Positions 19,283-29,633 of a stretch of DNA of 64,000 nt are shown one piece after another. The stretch lies in assembly GCF_023284045.1 (NCBI RefSeq), contig NZ_JAKIKQ010000009.1, forward strand, positions 1-64,000, read 5' to 3'. This DNA is from Shewanella kaireitica. Lineage in GTDB: Bacteria; Pseudomonadota; Gammaproteobacteria; Enterobacterales; Shewanellaceae. A program made the position numbers and the translations under genes. The notes under the pieces were generated by a model. It did no database searches. It saw only the letters and a program-made list of their open reading frames with translations, and had not been told where the DNA came from. Every line of letters begins with the position of its first letter. The stretch's first letter is position 1.

Positions 19283-20418
19283 TGTTAACCTTGCCACCAT
19301 TAAGCTTGTACATTCATATCCCCTGGTGCGTACAGAAGTGCCCATACTGCGACTTTAACTCCCATGGTCAACATGGAAAGCTACCACAGACGGAATATGT
19401 CGACGCGCTTATTGCCGACCTAAAACAGGATTTACACTATGTCCAAGGCCGGCAACTACATACCATTTTTATTGGTGGTGGCACCCCCTCTCTGTTTGAT
19501 GCTGCGCAGATAAAGCGTTTACTCACAGAGGTTGATAAACTGATTAAGTTTAAAGACAACATAGAGATCACCATGGAGGCCAACCCTGGCACCCTAGAAC
19601 ATGATGATTTTGAGGCTTATCAGCGAGCAGGCGTTACACGCTTATCAATTGGAGTTCAGAGTTTTTCCAGTGATAAACTCAACCTGCTTGGTCGTATTCA
19701 TGATAAAACAGAGGCACAGGTCGCGGCTAAAAAAGCAAAGACATCTGGTTATAACAGCTTTAATCTGGACTTGATGCATGGCCTGCCAAATCAAAGCTTT
19801 GATGAGGCGCTCGCCGACATAGAAACCGCTGCAGAACTTGCCCCGCCGCACCTGTCTTGGTATCAACTCACTATCGAGCCTAATACGCTGTTTCACTCCA
19901 AACCTCCGCAGCTACCCGATGATGAAAAACTATGGCGAATTTACGAACAAGGGCAGAAAAGGCTTGCTGAACTAGGCTACGTTCAATATGAGATATCGGC
20001 TTATTCGAAAGAAGGATTCCAGTGTCAACACAACCTTAATTACTGGCAGTTCGGTGATTACTTAGGTATAGGCTGCGGTGCGCACGGAAAAATAACTCAA
20101 CTCAAGCACAATAAAATAGTGCGAACGGTAAAAATCAAGCACCCAAAAGGTTACCTAGCAGCAAGTGACTACACCTCTGATACCACTATTGTAGAAGAGG
20201 AAGACAGACCGCTGGAATACCTAATGAATCGTTTGAGGTTGATGACTCCAATCCCTAAGGAAGAGTTTGAACAAAGAACAGGCTTGGAGCGAAGTGTTAT
20301 TTCTCAAGGAATCGAACAAGCTTGTGCTAAAGGGCTTATGACACAAAGCCAAGAGCATTGGCAACTCACCCCTAGAGGGCATATGTTTGTAAATGACTTA
20401 TTGTCACAATTCTTATAA
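19282..20418 (+). CDS. hemW: radical SAM heme chaperone HemW
   Basis: The 378-residue protein has the radical-SAM cluster motif CVQKCPYCDF near residues 16-25, then GGGTPSLF, EANPGTLE and RLSIGVQSF. These match HemW (formerly annotated as oxygen-independent coproporphyrinogen oxidase). HemW binds heme and delivers it to respiratory enzymes; it lacks the extra features of HemN. It overlaps the rdgB stop by one base. Confidence 0.93.
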   Translation: MLTLPPLSLYIHIPWCVQKCPYCDFNSHGQHGKLPQTEYVDALIADLKQDLHYVQGRQLHTIFIGGGTPSLFDAAQIKRLLTEVDKLIKFKDNIEITMEANPGTLEHDDFEAYQRAGVTRLSIGVQSFSSDKLNLLGRIHDKTEAQVAAKKAKTSGYNSFNLDLMHGLPNQSFDEALADIETAAELAPPHLSWYQLTIEPNTLFHSKPPQLPDDEKLWRIYEQGQKRLAELGYVQYEISAYSKEGFQCQHNLNYWQFGDYLGIGCGAHGKITQLKHNKIVRTVKIKHPKGYLAASDYTSDTTIVEEEDRPLEYLMNRLRLMTPIPKEEFEQRTGLERSVISQGIEQACAKGLMTQSQEHWQLTPRGHMFVNDLLSQFL

Positions 20419-20543
20419 AGCATTGAATATATTCGTCATTACTAAATAAAACAGCTCAACAGAAACATTTTCTAACACTTAGATCAAAAAATTAACTCTA
20501 GGCTTCTTTAGGATAACAATCATAATTCTAAGGAAGTCTAAAA

Positions 20544-22388
20544 ATGCCAATAAAAACAAAAATAACTGTCGTCGCTCTGTCCCTCTCTATTTGCTTAAGT
20601 TCAACGGTATATGCCGCGCCAACGTCAGCTCCCTATTTAAGTCCAAGTGAGCCAGTGGCTCAAAAAGCTAATAGTGAATCAGAAAAAGCCAATGCGCTGT
20701 TTGAAACCATTTTTATGGAGAATGTGCAGGCAAGCCCAATATCTCAAACCTATCTCGGTATAAAAACCGATTATGACAAATGGGATGAGATGAGTGATGC
20801 GGCAACAGATGCAAATTTAGCGCGCACTAAAAAGCATTTAGCCCAACTAAATATGCTCAATGTAGATAAACTCGATAGGCAAACAAAATTGAGTTATCAA
20901 CTACTGACTCAAAAGCTTGAGCAAGAGATAAAAGATGATCAGTGGCGTTACCATAGCTACCCAGTCAACCAGATGTATGGTGGCCACTCACAAATAGCCT
21001 CATTCTTGATCAACCAACATCAGATCAGCGATATTAAAGATGCTAAAGCCTATATTAGTCGTCTAAACGGTGTACCTAAACGCCTTTCACAGCTGCAAAC
21101 AGCACTTGAAATACGTGCAAATAAGGGCATTATTGCACCAAAATTTGTCTTTCCATATGTCATCTCTGATAGCAAAAACATTGTTAAAGGTGCTCCATTT
21201 GATGAGGGGGAAGATAGTGCGCTATGGGCAGACTTTAAACGTAAAGTAAGCGCCTTATCAATCAGTTCAGATGAACAACAGCAATTGCTAACTGCTGCTA
21301 AAGAAGCATTAGTTGATGACGTAAAGCCCGCCTATGACAAGCTGATTGGTTACATGGGTAAGCTAGAAGCCAAAGCGGATACTCGCGATGGTGCTTGGAA
21401 GTTTCCAAAGGGCGAAACTTATTATAACAATGCACTAGCACGCACAACCACCACTGATATGAGTGCCGGTGAGATCCACGAGCTTGGCCTATCTGAAGTG
21501 GCACGAATTCACAGTGAAATGCGCGACATAATGAAAAAGGTCAACTTCGAAGGCAATCTCCAAGAGTTCTTTGCCTTTATGCGAGATGATCAGCAATTTT
21601 ACTATGCTGATACCGATCAAGGTCGCCAAGCTTATTTACAAGAAGCTATTGCGCTGATTGACACCATGAGTAGCCGTCTTGATGAAGTGTTTAAAGTAAA
21701 ACCTAAAGCACCGATGATAGTGAAACAGGTGGAAGCTTTTCGGGAAAAGTCAGCAGGTAAAGCCTTTTATAACAATCCATCACCTGATGGAAGTCGCCCA
21801 GGAACTTACTACGCCAACCTATATGACATGAAAGCCATGCCTAAATACCAAATGGAGGCGCTGGCATACCATGAAGGTACACCCGGGCACCATATGCAGA
21901 TAGCGATTGCACAAGAGCTAGAGGGAGTGCCAAAGTTCCGTAAGTATGGCGGTTACACCGCATACATTGAAGGTTGGGGTTTATACAGCGAGTATTTTCC
22001 TAAAGAGATGGGCATGTATGCAGACCCATACTCTGACTTCGGTCGTTTAGCAATGGAGCTATGGCGTGCCTGCCGCTTAGTGGTTGATACCGGTATTCAT
22101 GCCAAAAAATGGACACGTGAACAATCTATTAACTACTACGTATCTAACACGCCTAATGCCGAGTCTGATGCCGTCAAAATGGTAGAGAGACACATTGTCA
22201 TGCCTTCACAAGCAACTGCTTACAAAGTCGGTATGCTCAAGCTACTTGAGTTGCGAGAAAAAGCACAAACTGCACTAGGCGACAAATTCGATATTAGAGA
22301 TTTTCATACAATTGTATTGCAAAATGGTCCCGTGCCGTTAGATGTACTAGAGTCTGAAATTGATCTTTGGATTGAAAAAAGCAGCTAA
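20544..22388 (+). CDS. DUF885 family secreted protein (predicted metallopeptidase-like)
   Basis: The 614-residue protein has a signal peptide ending near VYAAPTSA. The DUF885 domain carries YHEGTPGHHMQIAIAQELEG near residues 440-460, a conserved His/Glu cluster that looks like a metal site. ERHIVMPSQATAYKVGM and the C-terminal GPVPLDVLE are further family signatures. DUF885 proteins are predicted periplasmic peptidases with no well-defined substrate. It is a single gene preceded by AAGGA and followed by an intrinsic terminator. Confidence 0.82.
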   Translation: MPIKTKITVVALSLSICLSSTVYAAPTSAPYLSPSEPVAQKANSESEKANALFETIFMENVQASPISQTYLGIKTDYDKWDEMSDAATDANLARTKKHLAQLNMLNVDKLDRQTKLSYQLLTQKLEQEIKDDQWRYHSYPVNQMYGGHSQIASFLINQHQISDIKDAKAYISRLNGVPKRLSQLQTALEIRANKGIIAPKFVFPYVISDSKNIVKGAPFDEGEDSALWADFKRKVSALSISSDEQQQLLTAAKEALVDDVKPAYDKLIGYMGKLEAKADTRDGAWKFPKGETYYNNALARTTTTDMSAGEIHELGLSEVARIHSEMRDIMKKVNFEGNLQEFFAFMRDDQQFYYADTDQGRQAYLQEAIALIDTMSSRLDEVFKVKPKAPMIVKQVEAFREKSAGKAFYNNPSPDGSRPGTYYANLYDMKAMPKYQMEALAYHEGTPGHHMQIAIAQELEGVPKFRKYGGYTAYIEGWGLYSEYFPKEMGMYADPYSDFGRLAMELWRACRLVVDTGIHAKKWTREQSINYYVSNTPNAESDAVKMVERHIVMPSQATAYKVGMLKLLELREKAQTALGDKFDIRDFHTIVLQNGPVPLDVLESEIDLWIEKSS

Positions 22389-22399
22389 TGATACCTAGG

Positions 22400-22436
22400 C
22401 TACTTTATCCAAATAATACCAATCAGTATAAAGTAG
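22400..22436. repeat. hairpin carrying the ATACCAATCAGTATAA repeat motif
   Basis: CTACTTTAT and ATAAAGTAG form a 9-bp stem whose loop side contains ATACCAATCAGTATAA, the terminal motif of the MITE-like repeat seen at about 1109-1377. It is probably a short relic of that family. Confidence 0.45.
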
Positions 22437-22452
22437 CCCTCAAAAAACCAAT

Positions 22453-22482
22453 AAAAAAGCCACTGAATACAGTGGCTTTTTT
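22453..22482 (+). terminator. intrinsic terminator of the DUF885 gene
   Basis: AAAAAAGCCACTG and CAGTGGCTTTTTT pair around a 4-nt loop, with a T-run on the + strand, 65 bp after the stop codon. The flanking A-run makes it potentially bidirectional. Confidence 0.85.
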
Positions 22483-22587
22483 ATTGAACTGATTTTGATA
22501 AAAATCTATCTAGGTGTATTCAGGTTTTTACTTATAGTAGTAAATAACCTAAATTGTAGGGTACAGATAAAGTTCAAGCGCTTAACA

Positions 22588-22735
22588 GAAAAATACCCCG
22601 GTAAAAGCCGGGGTAAACCAAAACTAGGATGATGGTTTTAAGGCTAGCATTGTTTTAGTTCTTAAACTTCTGCCAGCATCGAATCAAAACTGCGTAAAGC
22701 TGATTTGTACAACACAATAAAGAGGGGTCATTCTG
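22588..22735 (-). ncRNA. candidate small RNA (or leaderless small ORF) with its own promoter and terminator
   Basis: On the minus strand TTGATT (22770-22765) and TATAAC (22747-22742) are spaced by exactly 17 bp. About 140 nt further lies the stem TACCCCGG/CCGGGGTA (22615-22594) followed by TTTTT. The expected transcript of about 150 nt contains no sizeable frame, only a 17-codon stretch starting GTG and ending ...SFDSMLAEV, without a Shine-Dalgarno sequence. The hairpin could instead be the distant terminator of the LysR gene. No known RNA family is recognised. Confidence 0.35.
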
Positions 22736-22960
22736 TATTGCGTTATAGGACTCAAATCATTTTGAATCAACTGCATGCATTGTATAAAATTAAGAACAAA
22801 CTGCAACCTAAACCATAAAAACCTGCATTAGTAGCGCCTAAATTCGCACCGACTAAATAACCAGCAATTCAAAGTAAGCACCTGATAGTACGAACTTTTA
22901 ACTATCAATGAGTCATAGCGAAAGCTCATTGTTCAATATTTAAAACAATGTTTCCTATTT

Positions 22961-23902
22961 TTACTTACGTTTTGCATACAATTCTTTATATGGGTCATCC
23001 CAATAAGGCGGTGAGCCAATATGATCTTTAATGAAATCAATAAATGCACTAACCTTTGGTGCGAGGTGTTTACGTCGAGGATAAACGGCTTGCAAAGGTA
23101 GATGATGAGTTAATTGCCATTCATCAAGAATAGGCACTAACGTCCCTTTAGCTATTTCATCTTCAAGCAAGTAACTCGCTAGATAGACAACTCCTAAACC
23201 GCTAACAGCAGCGGATTTAAGTGCAGGGGCATTATCGACTCTAAAATTACCCGAAACTCCAATTTCGCAATAGTCATCACCTTGCTTAAACTGCCAAACA
23301 CTGTGCTCATGCCACTCACCTTGATATACGAGACAGTTATGATCAACCAGTTGCTCAGGACGGCTTGGCATACCATGTTGTTCGACATACAAGGGAGATG
23401 CAGCCAACAAGAACTGACACTTCATTAGCGGCCTAGCTACCATACCTAAAGGTAACTGCTCAGACATAGTCAGCAATAAATCTAACCCTTCGCTGACAAC
23501 GTCAACTTTGTGATCAAGTAAACTAACTTGTAGCTCAAGTTCAGGATGTTTCGCCATAAACTCTGGTAGAGCGGGAATGATGTGCATAGTACCGAAAGAT
23601 TGTGAAATACCGACTTTCAATACGCCGCGTGTTGCATCATTTAAATTATGAACGCTAGCAACAGCTTGATCAGCATCTCTTAACAGCTCTTCGCCTTGAG
23701 CATAAAGCAACTGCCCTGCTTCGGTAAGGCTTAAGCTACGAGTGGTACGCTGTATAAGTTGAACACCGAGCTTATGTTCAAGATCTGCAACTTGAGTACT
23801 AACTTTAGACTTAGATATACCTAACTTTCGTGCTGCAGAGCTAAAACTACCCGCTCGAGCTACATGAGTAAAAATTGCGATTGGTTCTAAAAGTTCTAAC
23901 AT
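22961..23902 (-). CDS. LysR family transcriptional regulator
   Basis: The 313-residue regulator has an N-terminal winged helix-turn-helix (FTHVARAGSFSSAARKLGISKSKVSTQVADLEHKLGVQLIQR, residues 11-52). The effector domain is of the CrgA/AaeR type (PLMKCQFLLAASPLYVEQHG, GLGVVYLASYLLEDEI). The target and inducer cannot be read from context, because it has no divergent partner: the upstream gap is over 400 bp and the next gene, yggN, points the same way. Confidence 0.88.
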   Translation of the reverse strand: MLELLEPIAIFTHVARAGSFSSAARKLGISKSKVSTQVADLEHKLGVQLIQRTTRSLSLTEAGQLLYAQGEELLRDADQAVASVHNLNDATRGVLKVGISQSFGTMHIIPALPEFMAKHPELELQVSLLDHKVDVVSEGLDLLLTMSEQLPLGMVARPLMKCQFLLAASPLYVEQHGMPSRPEQLVDHNCLVYQGEWHEHSVWQFKQGDDYCEIGVSGNFRVDNAPALKSAAVSGLGVVYLASYLLEDEIAKGTLVPILDEWQLTHHLPLQAVYPRRKHLAPKVSAFIDFIKDHIGSPPYWDDPYKELYAKRK

Positions 23903-24241
23903 GTAAATCGCCTTAAGGTGTTTACGAGAGTAATAGTACTTCCATCGCTAAGATAAACCTGACACACAAATGTGTTACAGAACAATATCTTAAGTGAATA
24001 TGCGTACGCTAGAGTAGAGTTGTATTTATTTAACCATTAAATGGTTTTGCTTTTATTTTTAGAAGTATACCAAAAAAACCTTAGATCTCATCATATAAGT
24101 ACTTTTGTACTAGCATAAGCAAGGCATTTTTATAGGCTTTGATATTTTTGGTCTGAGGTTTCGGTAACTGAAATATAAACCCGCAATCACCATTTAGCGT
24201 TGAAAACTAACTAGACAAGTGAAATGGGACATAAACGAAAA
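23903..24241. other. intergenic region upstream of the LysR gene
   Basis: Apart from the terminator that ends it, this A+T-rich gap shows no open frame or tRNA-like structure. It presumably holds the LysR promoter. I see no convincing operator, only short T/A-rich inverted words. Confidence 0.4.
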
Positions 24242-24268
24242 CCCCTGCATAAAGGTGGGATGCAGGGG
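24242..24268 (-). terminator. intrinsic terminator downstream of yggN
   Basis: CCCCTGCAT and ATGCAGGGG form a perfect 9-bp stem. On the minus strand it is followed by TTTTCGTTT, as expected for termination about 70 bp after the yggN stop. Confidence 0.75.
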
Positions 24269-24338
24269 CTGTTGCAATTTGGTCAGGCAACACAAGGATT
24301 ATCTCAAGGATTTTACATTTAACAGTTACTAATATTGC

Positions 24339-25160
24339 TTATTCAAGCAGCTCTTTGCTTGCCGTTGCCACCAAAGAGTAGTTCGCTAATTCAGGAATTT
24401 GAGCATGAAGCTTTTTCTCTAACACAGCTAGAGTCTCAAAGTTGTCACAAAGTCTTTCTCCACGCGCTTCTAAATCTTGTGCTTGCTCTTCCATTTGAAG
24501 CTCGATATCTTCGCCAATAGAGTCCATCTTTGTTGAAAATGCATCCATTTTTGCCTCAAAAGAGTCACCATCGCCTGACATCATTTGGCTACCTAAGCTC
24601 ATCATCATAGTACCTATCGAGTTCTGTACTAGCTGTTCCATCTCTTTTTCAAACTCTTCGCCAAATGCGCTTTCAAGGGAAGACTCGGTCGCCCCAAGAT
24701 AAAATTTATCACCATTTTGATAAGCGACTTCTTCAATTCGATCTTGTAATCCATCCATCATCTCATCAATTTTAGCTCCGGTTGCATCGCCTAGTAGTGG
24801 CGTCAGAGCCATACTCACAGCAGTTGATGCCATAGCTACAGCATCATTCACCAACTCAATAACTTCGGGAACTTGTGATGACACTTCATCAGCATATTGG
24901 CTAACAAGCTGCTGTTGTTGCTTGTTCAATGAGATTTGCTCACCATTAACAAATAGCTTATTCATCTCTATGCGGTATTGCTCTTTACCCACTTCACTTA
25001 CTGTCAGCTTTTTAGGCTCAACGGTGACATCATAGTTAAGTGATACTTCGCATTCATTGCTAAAGTGTTCACCTGACTCGTCATGGGCACTAACCATTTG
25101 TAAACTAGAAGCTGACAGTAATACGGCTGAGACGCCAACAGAGGTAAGAAGTTTTTTCAT
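24339..25160 (-). CDS. yggN: YggN (DUF2884) family periplasmic protein
   Basis: The 273-residue protein has a signal peptide (MKKLLTSVGVSAVLLSASSLQMVSA) and long helical stretches rich in Glu and Met, typical of YggN/DUF2884. A Cys pair (NECEVSLNYDVTVEP near residue 37 and ERLCDNFETL near 239) could form a disulfide. The function is unknown. Its place next to the glsB-yggL-trmB/mutY-yggX cluster matches the conserved neighbourhood in gamma-proteobacteria. Confidence 0.82.
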   Translation of the reverse strand: MKKLLTSVGVSAVLLSASSLQMVSAHDESGEHFSNECEVSLNYDVTVEPKKLTVSEVGKEQYRIEMNKLFVNGEQISLNKQQQQLVSQYADEVSSQVPEVIELVNDAVAMASTAVSMALTPLLGDATGAKIDEMMDGLQDRIEEVAYQNGDKFYLGATESSLESAFGEEFEKEMEQLVQNSIGTMMMSLGSQMMSGDGDSFEAKMDAFSTKMDSIGEDIELQMEEQAQDLEARGERLCDNFETLAVLEKKLHAQIPELANYSLVATASKELLE

Positions 25161-25358
25161 TGCTGTAATCCTTTATCGCTTATAAATATAATTACTCTAG
25201 ATAAAGCACAGAGCATGCCAACACACATAACCAGCTGTTAACAATAACAAAATATAGAACTTGAGCTTAATGCAGGAGTTCTTGGACAGCATTAAATAGC
25301 CAATATTGCGAACTATTGGCTAAATATGACATTACTAAGGTAAGTAAAACAGAGGATA

Positions 25359-26273
25359 CTAAAAAATTGAACGACCTAAGGTCTGACAAAGGTTCTCAAG
25401 CGCTGCGGTTCCTGCAAGTGAATTGCCATTAGCATCAAGCTCTGGAGACCAAACACACACCGACATATCACCGGGGATCACAGCAATGATCCCACCACCT
25501 ACACCGCTTTTTCCGGGCATGCCAACACGATAGGCAAACTCTCCAGCACCATCATATAAGCCTGAAGTTGCTAGCAATGCATTTAGCTGCCTTGTCTGCA
25601 CTGGTGTTATTAATTGTTTACCTGCCAAGCTCTTGCCACCATTAGCTAGATAGATCATAGCTTTTGACAGATCGGCGCAGCTCATTCTCAAAGAGCAATA
25701 ATGAAAATAACTCTTAAGGACTGTGTCGACATCATTGTTGAAGTTACCGAATGACTTCATCAGATATGCGATAGCGGCATTACGCGCACTATGTTGATAT
25801 TCAGATCTGGCAACCGTTTTATCGTAACCAATTCTTTGATTATCACTAAGCCCGCGGACAATCTCCAACATTCTCTGTTTCGGCGCGCCTAAGCGACCTT
25901 GCAATAGATCTGCAATAACCAAAGCACCCGCATTAATGAATGGATTACGCGGCAGTCCTTTTTCTAACTCAACTTGCACCAAAGAGTTAAATGACTGGCC
26001 CGATGGCTCTTTGCCTACCCGAGACCAAATTTCAGGCTCTTCGTAATGCATTAGTGCCAGCGTTAAACTGAAGACCTTCGAAATACTCTGAATTGAAAAG
26101 GGCTCGAGATAATCTCCAGCCCCTATTGTGACACCATCTCTAGTCGTCACGGCGATACCAAGCTTATTGGCATTGACCTCAGCAAGAGCCGGAATATAAT
26201 CAGCCACTTTACCTTGACCTAAAAGAGGTCGTACTTTTTCAATAACCTCTTCAAGTAATGCCAGCTCAGGCAT
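25359..26273 (-). CDS. glsB: glutaminase
   Basis: This glutaminase of the serine-dependent beta-lactamase-like fold hydrolyses glutamine to glutamate and ammonia. Motifs are [12 protein letters not shown] (the catalytic SxxK), [25 protein letters not shown] and [15 protein letters not shown]. The open frame reaches a TTG at 26285. The ATG at 26273 overlaps the yggL stop as TAATG and has GGTGGAG upstream, so the 304-residue form is preferred. It is coupled to yggL. Confidence 0.93.
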   Translation of the reverse strand: MPELALLEEVIEKVRPLLGQGKVADYIPALAEVNANKLGIAVTTRDGVTIGAGDYLEPFSIQSISKVFSLTLALMHYEEPEIWSRVGKEPSGQSFNSLVQVELEKGLPRNPFINAGALVIADLLQGRLGAPKQRMLEIVRGLSDNQRIGYDKTVARSEYQHSARNAAIAYLMKSFGNFNNDVDTVLKSYFHYCSLRMSCADLSKAMIYLANGGKSLAGKQLITPVQTRQLNALLATSGLYDGAGEFAYRVGMPGKSGVGGGIIAVIPGDMSVCVWSPELDANGNSLAGTAALENLCQTLGRSIF

Positions 26274-26599
26274 TAACTCCACCAAATATCGTAAAGCTCA
26301 CCGATTTCAACATCTGATACAGGCTGTCCTTCAAAGAAGGTTTTAACTGCTGCTCTGTCTTCATCGGTACACTTACCGATAGCTTGAGTAGCAATAATAC
26401 CTTCCCACTCTTTATGGCCGCCGCCATGGAAACCAAGATCTCTAGGCTCAATAACCTCTTCAATGAACTGATCAACAATTGAGTCAATCTGCTCTTCGGT
26501 TACAGAGTCATTGAAAGTCCAGTTTGTATCGAAACCAAACTCTTGAAACTCATCAACGCGTAATTTTTTACGTAAACGACGACTACGATTAGCTGCCAT
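26273..26599 (-). CDS. yggL: YggL (DUF469) family protein
   Basis: The 108-residue protein begins [23 protein letters not shown] and contains [21 protein letters not shown], the DUF469 signature. YggL has been reported to associate with ribosomes in enterobacteria; the role in this organism is inferred. Its stop overlaps the glsB start by one base, and trmB precedes it by 53 bp. The order trmB-yggL-glsB is conserved. Confidence 0.9.
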   Translation of the reverse strand: MAANRSRRLRKKLRVDEFQEFGFDTNWTFNDSVTEEQIDSIVDQFIEEVIEPRDLGFHGGGHKEWEGIIATQAIGKCTDEDRAAVKTFFEGQPVSDVEIGELYDIWWS

Positions 26600-26652
26600 G
26601 GTTATTCTCCCAGAAAGGTTATTTTATAAGTATGTCAATTTCAGCAGAGCGC

Positions 26653-27366
26653 TTAAACACGCTCAAACATGAGATCCCAAACGCCATGCCCTAATCGGTG
26701 GCCGCGCGCTTCAAATTTTGTTAGCGGACGATGCTCTGGACGCTCGACTACATCACCAGTCGTAGATTGGTTTTTATAACCAGGCGCAGCATTCATTACT
26801 TCTAACATGTGTTCGCTGTAGTTTTCCCAGTCAGTAGCAAGATGGAACACGCCACCTACTTTAAGCTTACTGCGAATAAGTTCAGCAAATGGAGCTTGTA
26901 CAATTCTGCGTTTGTGGTGACGTTTTTTGTGCCAAGGATCAGGAAAGAACAATTGCACCCGAGCTAAACTACCTTCGGCAATGCTATTTTCAAGCACCTC
27001 TAATGCATCATGATGATACACGCGAAGGTTAGTCACGCCAGCTTCTGCTGCAACTGACAAGCATGCACCAACACCAGGCTTATGCACTTCAATACCAATA
27101 AAGTTAAGTTCTGGCGACGCCTTAGCCATTTCGACTAATGAACCTCCCATACCGAAGCCAATCTCTAGCACAGTGTCAGCTTCACGGCCAAACACCTCGA
27201 CTAAATCGATCGCTTCAGGGGTATAATCTAGCCCCATAGATGGCCACTGCTGTTCCATCGCTTGAGCCTGCCCTTTTGTTAGGCGGCCTTCTCTTAATAC
27301 AAAGCTTCTTACTTTGCGAAGGTATTTACCCTCTTCATTGAATTCAGCGGTTGTTACGTCGCTCAT
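26653..27366 (-). CDS. trmB: tRNA (guanine-N7)-methyltransferase
   Basis: The 237-residue SAM-dependent enzyme forms m7G46 in tRNA. The SAM site is [16 protein letters not shown] near residues 66-81. [14 protein letters not shown] and the catalytic segment [15 protein letters not shown] near 145-160 are typical. The gene is divergent from mutY across a 255-bp promoter region, as in E. coli. Confidence 0.95.
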   Translation of the reverse strand: MSDVTTAEFNEEGKYLRKVRSFVLREGRLTKGQAQAMEQQWPSMGLDYTPEAIDLVEVFGREADTVLEIGFGMGGSLVEMAKASPELNFIGIEVHKPGVGACLSVAAEAGVTNLRVYHHDALEVLENSIAEGSLARVQLFFPDPWHKKRHHKRRIVQAPFAELIRSKLKVGGVFHLATDWENYSEHMLEVMNAAPGYKNQSTTGDVVERPEHRPLTKFEARGHRLGHGVWDLMFERV

Positions 27367-27621
27367 TTTCGCCCTCGCTTAAGACAGCTATTAATTAAAA
27401 AGAAAGGCATTATCCAAAGTTAAACCTTTAGTGCAAGCCCTATTGAGGCAAAATTATACCAATAATCTCAGTTTGTGCGAGTTACAAGCACTGTTTTACA
27501 AAAAATACTCACCAAGTCAGCTATTTTCCCGCCGTTGAAGCAGGATTAACTGACAATGATCGTTTAAACGAGATAACAACTGCTGCTTGTTAAAGTATTC
27601 CTCTGTGGTTACACTGCGCCG

Positions 27622-28686
27622 ATGAAAACTCCAGCCCCCTTTTCTCAACGAATTATCAGTTGGTACGACTTACATGGTCGCAAACAACTTCCTTGGCAAC
27701 AAAATAAAACCCCATATAAAGTATGGATTTCAGAGATCATGTTGCAACAAACTCAAGTTGCGACTGTTATCCCCTACTTTGAAAAGTTTATTTGCCGTTT
27801 TCCAAGCATTGAAGTATTGGCCGCTGCAGAGCAAGATGAAGTGCTCCATCACTGGACTGGTTTAGGTTACTACGCCAGAGCACGTAATCTGCATAAAGCG
27901 GCTCAGCAAATTGTTGCCTTGCACCAAGGTAGCTTCCCAGTTGGGTTTGAAGAGGTATTATCTTTACCAGGTATTGGACGTTCTACAGCAGGCGCAGTAC
28001 TGTCATTGTCGCTTGGGTTAAATCACCCCATTCTTGATGGTAATGTAAAACGCGTACTGGCGAGACATGGAGCTATTGATGGCTGGCCGGGGAAAAAACC
28101 TGTAGAAAACCAGCTATGGCAACTCACTGAAGCGTTAACTCCTGCAAAAGATATTCAGAAGTATAACCAAGCGATGATGGATATTGGCGCAACGGTATGT
28201 ACTCGATCTAAGCCCAACTGTGCAGCATGTCCGGTTGCAATTGACTGCAAGGCACAATTGAGTGGACGCCAACTAGAGTATCCAGGTAAAAAGCCTAAAA
28301 AGGTGATCCCAGAAAAATCAGCATGGTTGCTAGTAATAGAACATGATGACCATGTTCATCTACAAAAAAGGCCACCAAGCGGCATTTGGGGAGGACTTTG
28401 GTGTTTCCCCCAATTTACCAGCCAAGCTGAACTTGAAGAATACTTAAGTGAACAAGCATTTAGCATCAAGCATCGTGAAGAGCTCATTGGCTTTAGGCAT
28501 ACATTTAGCCACTTTCACCTCGACATTCAACCGGTTTTGGTCTCAGTAAACAAGATTAGCGATAACCAGATCATGGAACAAGACTCCTCGGTCTGGTATA
28601 ACTTACCTCATCCACCTAAAGTTGGTTTAGCCTCAGCGACTGAGCGCATTCTAGCGAGTTTAGGTTCTGTATTAATTAAGGAGTAA
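27622..28686 (+). CDS. mutY: adenine DNA glycosylase MutY
   Basis: The 354-residue base-excision repair enzyme removes adenine mispaired with 8-oxoguanine. The N-terminal HhH-GPD domain has [22 protein letters not shown] and the helix-hairpin-helix [14 protein letters not shown] followed by the catalytic Asp in [11 protein letters not shown]. The cluster loop reads C-x6-C-x2-C-x5-C ([17 protein letters not shown]). A C-terminal NUDIX-like domain recognises 8-oxoG. yggX follows 2 bp downstream. Confidence 0.96.
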   Translation: MKTPAPFSQRIISWYDLHGRKQLPWQQNKTPYKVWISEIMLQQTQVATVIPYFEKFICRFPSIEVLAAAEQDEVLHHWTGLGYYARARNLHKAAQQIVALHQGSFPVGFEEVLSLPGIGRSTAGAVLSLSLGLNHPILDGNVKRVLARHGAIDGWPGKKPVENQLWQLTEALTPAKDIQKYNQAMMDIGATVCTRSKPNCAACPVAIDCKAQLSGRQLEYPGKKPKKVIPEKSAWLLVIEHDDHVHLQKRPPSGIWGGLWCFPQFTSQAELEEYLSEQAFSIKHREELIGFRHTFSHFHLDIQPVLVSVNKISDNQIMEQDSSVWYNLPHPPKVGLASATERILASLGSVLIKE

Positions 28687-28688
28687 TC

Positions 28689-28967
28689 ATGGCTCGCACA
28701 GTAAATTGCGTATATTTGAAGAAAGAAGCTGAAGGATTAGGGTTTCAACTCTATCCTGGTGATTTAGGCAAACGTATTTTCGACAATGTGAGTAAAGAGG
28801 CATGGGCGCTTTGGCAGTCCAAGCAAACGATGCTTATCAACGAAAATAAACTCAACATGATGAATGTTGATGATCGTAAGTTTCTTGAAGAGCAAATGAT
28901 TAACTTTCTGTTTGAAGGTAAAGACGTTGAAATTGAGGGTTATGTACCTCAAAAAGACGACGAATAG
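28689..28967 (+). CDS. yggX: YggX family Fe(2+)-trafficking / oxidative-protection protein
   Basis: The 92-residue protein starts [17 protein letters not shown], retaining the conserved N-terminal Cys, and contains [18 protein letters not shown] and [12 protein letters not shown]. YggX protects Fe-S proteins against oxidative damage, and its partner here, MutY, carries a 4Fe-4S cluster. The two genes form an operon with a 2-bp gap, ended by a strong terminator. Confidence 0.95.
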   Translation: MARTVNCVYLKKEAEGLGFQLYPGDLGKRIFDNVSKEAWALWQSKQTMLINENKLNMMNVDDRKFLEEQMINFLFEGKDVEIEGYVPQKDDE

Positions 28968-28975
28968 TCTTCAAT

Positions 28976-29001
28976 AAAAAAGCGCCGCAAGGCGCTTTTT
29001 T
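28976..29001. terminator. bidirectional intrinsic terminator
   Basis: AAAAAAGCGCC and GGCGCTTTTTT pair around GCAA, with T-runs both ways. It separates the convergent yggX and yceI-type genes. Confidence 0.9.
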
Positions 29002-29019
29002 ATTATTCTGAGCTAAGGA

Positions 29020-29595
29020 TTATTTTTTAATCCCTTCAACCACAAGGTTTAGACTTACATGGGAAGAAGCTGGCCCCAAGTCCATCTGTACGTTGTAATC
29101 TTTAAGCGCAAATTCTGTGCTACCAGTAAAACCGGCTCTGTAACCGCCCCAAGGGTCACTACCTTCCCCTATCACTTTAGCGTCAATCGCTAGCGGTTTA
29201 GTTACACCGTTAAAGGTAAAGTTACCGTTGAGTACAAACTTTCCATCACCTTTGTCATCAACAGAAGTTGATACAAAGGACGCTTCAGGAAACTTAGCCG
29301 CGTTTAAAAAATCAGCGCTACGCAGATGCTTATCGCGCTCTGCATGATTTGAATCAACACTTGCAGTATTGATGGTGACATTGACTTTCGAATCAGCGAT
29401 TTTAGATTCATCAAATGAGAAGTCACCTGCAAAGGTATTAAAGCGGCCAGCGACAAAGCTATAACCTAGATGACTAACCCTAAACTCTATCGATGCATGT
29501 GCTCCCTCAGTATCGATAACATAGTCAGCCGCCTGAGCAGAACTTGCCATCATTAAACTTGCTGCTAATGTTGTCGCTAATAAACCTTTTTTCAT
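29020..29595 (-). CDS. YceI family periplasmic lipid-binding-like protein
   Basis: The 191-residue protein has a signal peptide ([22 protein letters not shown]) and the YceI beta-barrel. The barrel shows [30 protein letters not shown] near the mature N-terminus and [18 protein letters not shown] centrally. Structural work on the family shows isoprenoid or fatty-acid ligands in the barrel. It lies 38 bp after a cytochrome b561 gene, the same partnership as yceJ-yceI in E. coli. Confidence 0.92.
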   Translation of the reverse strand: MKKGLLATTLAASLMMASSAQAADYVIDTEGAHASIEFRVSHLGYSFVAGRFNTFAGDFSFDESKIADSKVNVTINTASVDSNHAERDKHLRSADFLNAAKFPEASFVSTSVDDKGDGKFVLNGNFTFNGVTKPLAIDAKVIGEGSDPWGGYRAGFTGSTEFALKDYNVQMDLGPASSHVSLNLVVEGIKK

Positions 29596-29633
29596 CTTAC
29601 TTTCTCCCTTTAAGTGCTAATCTTGTTTAAATG

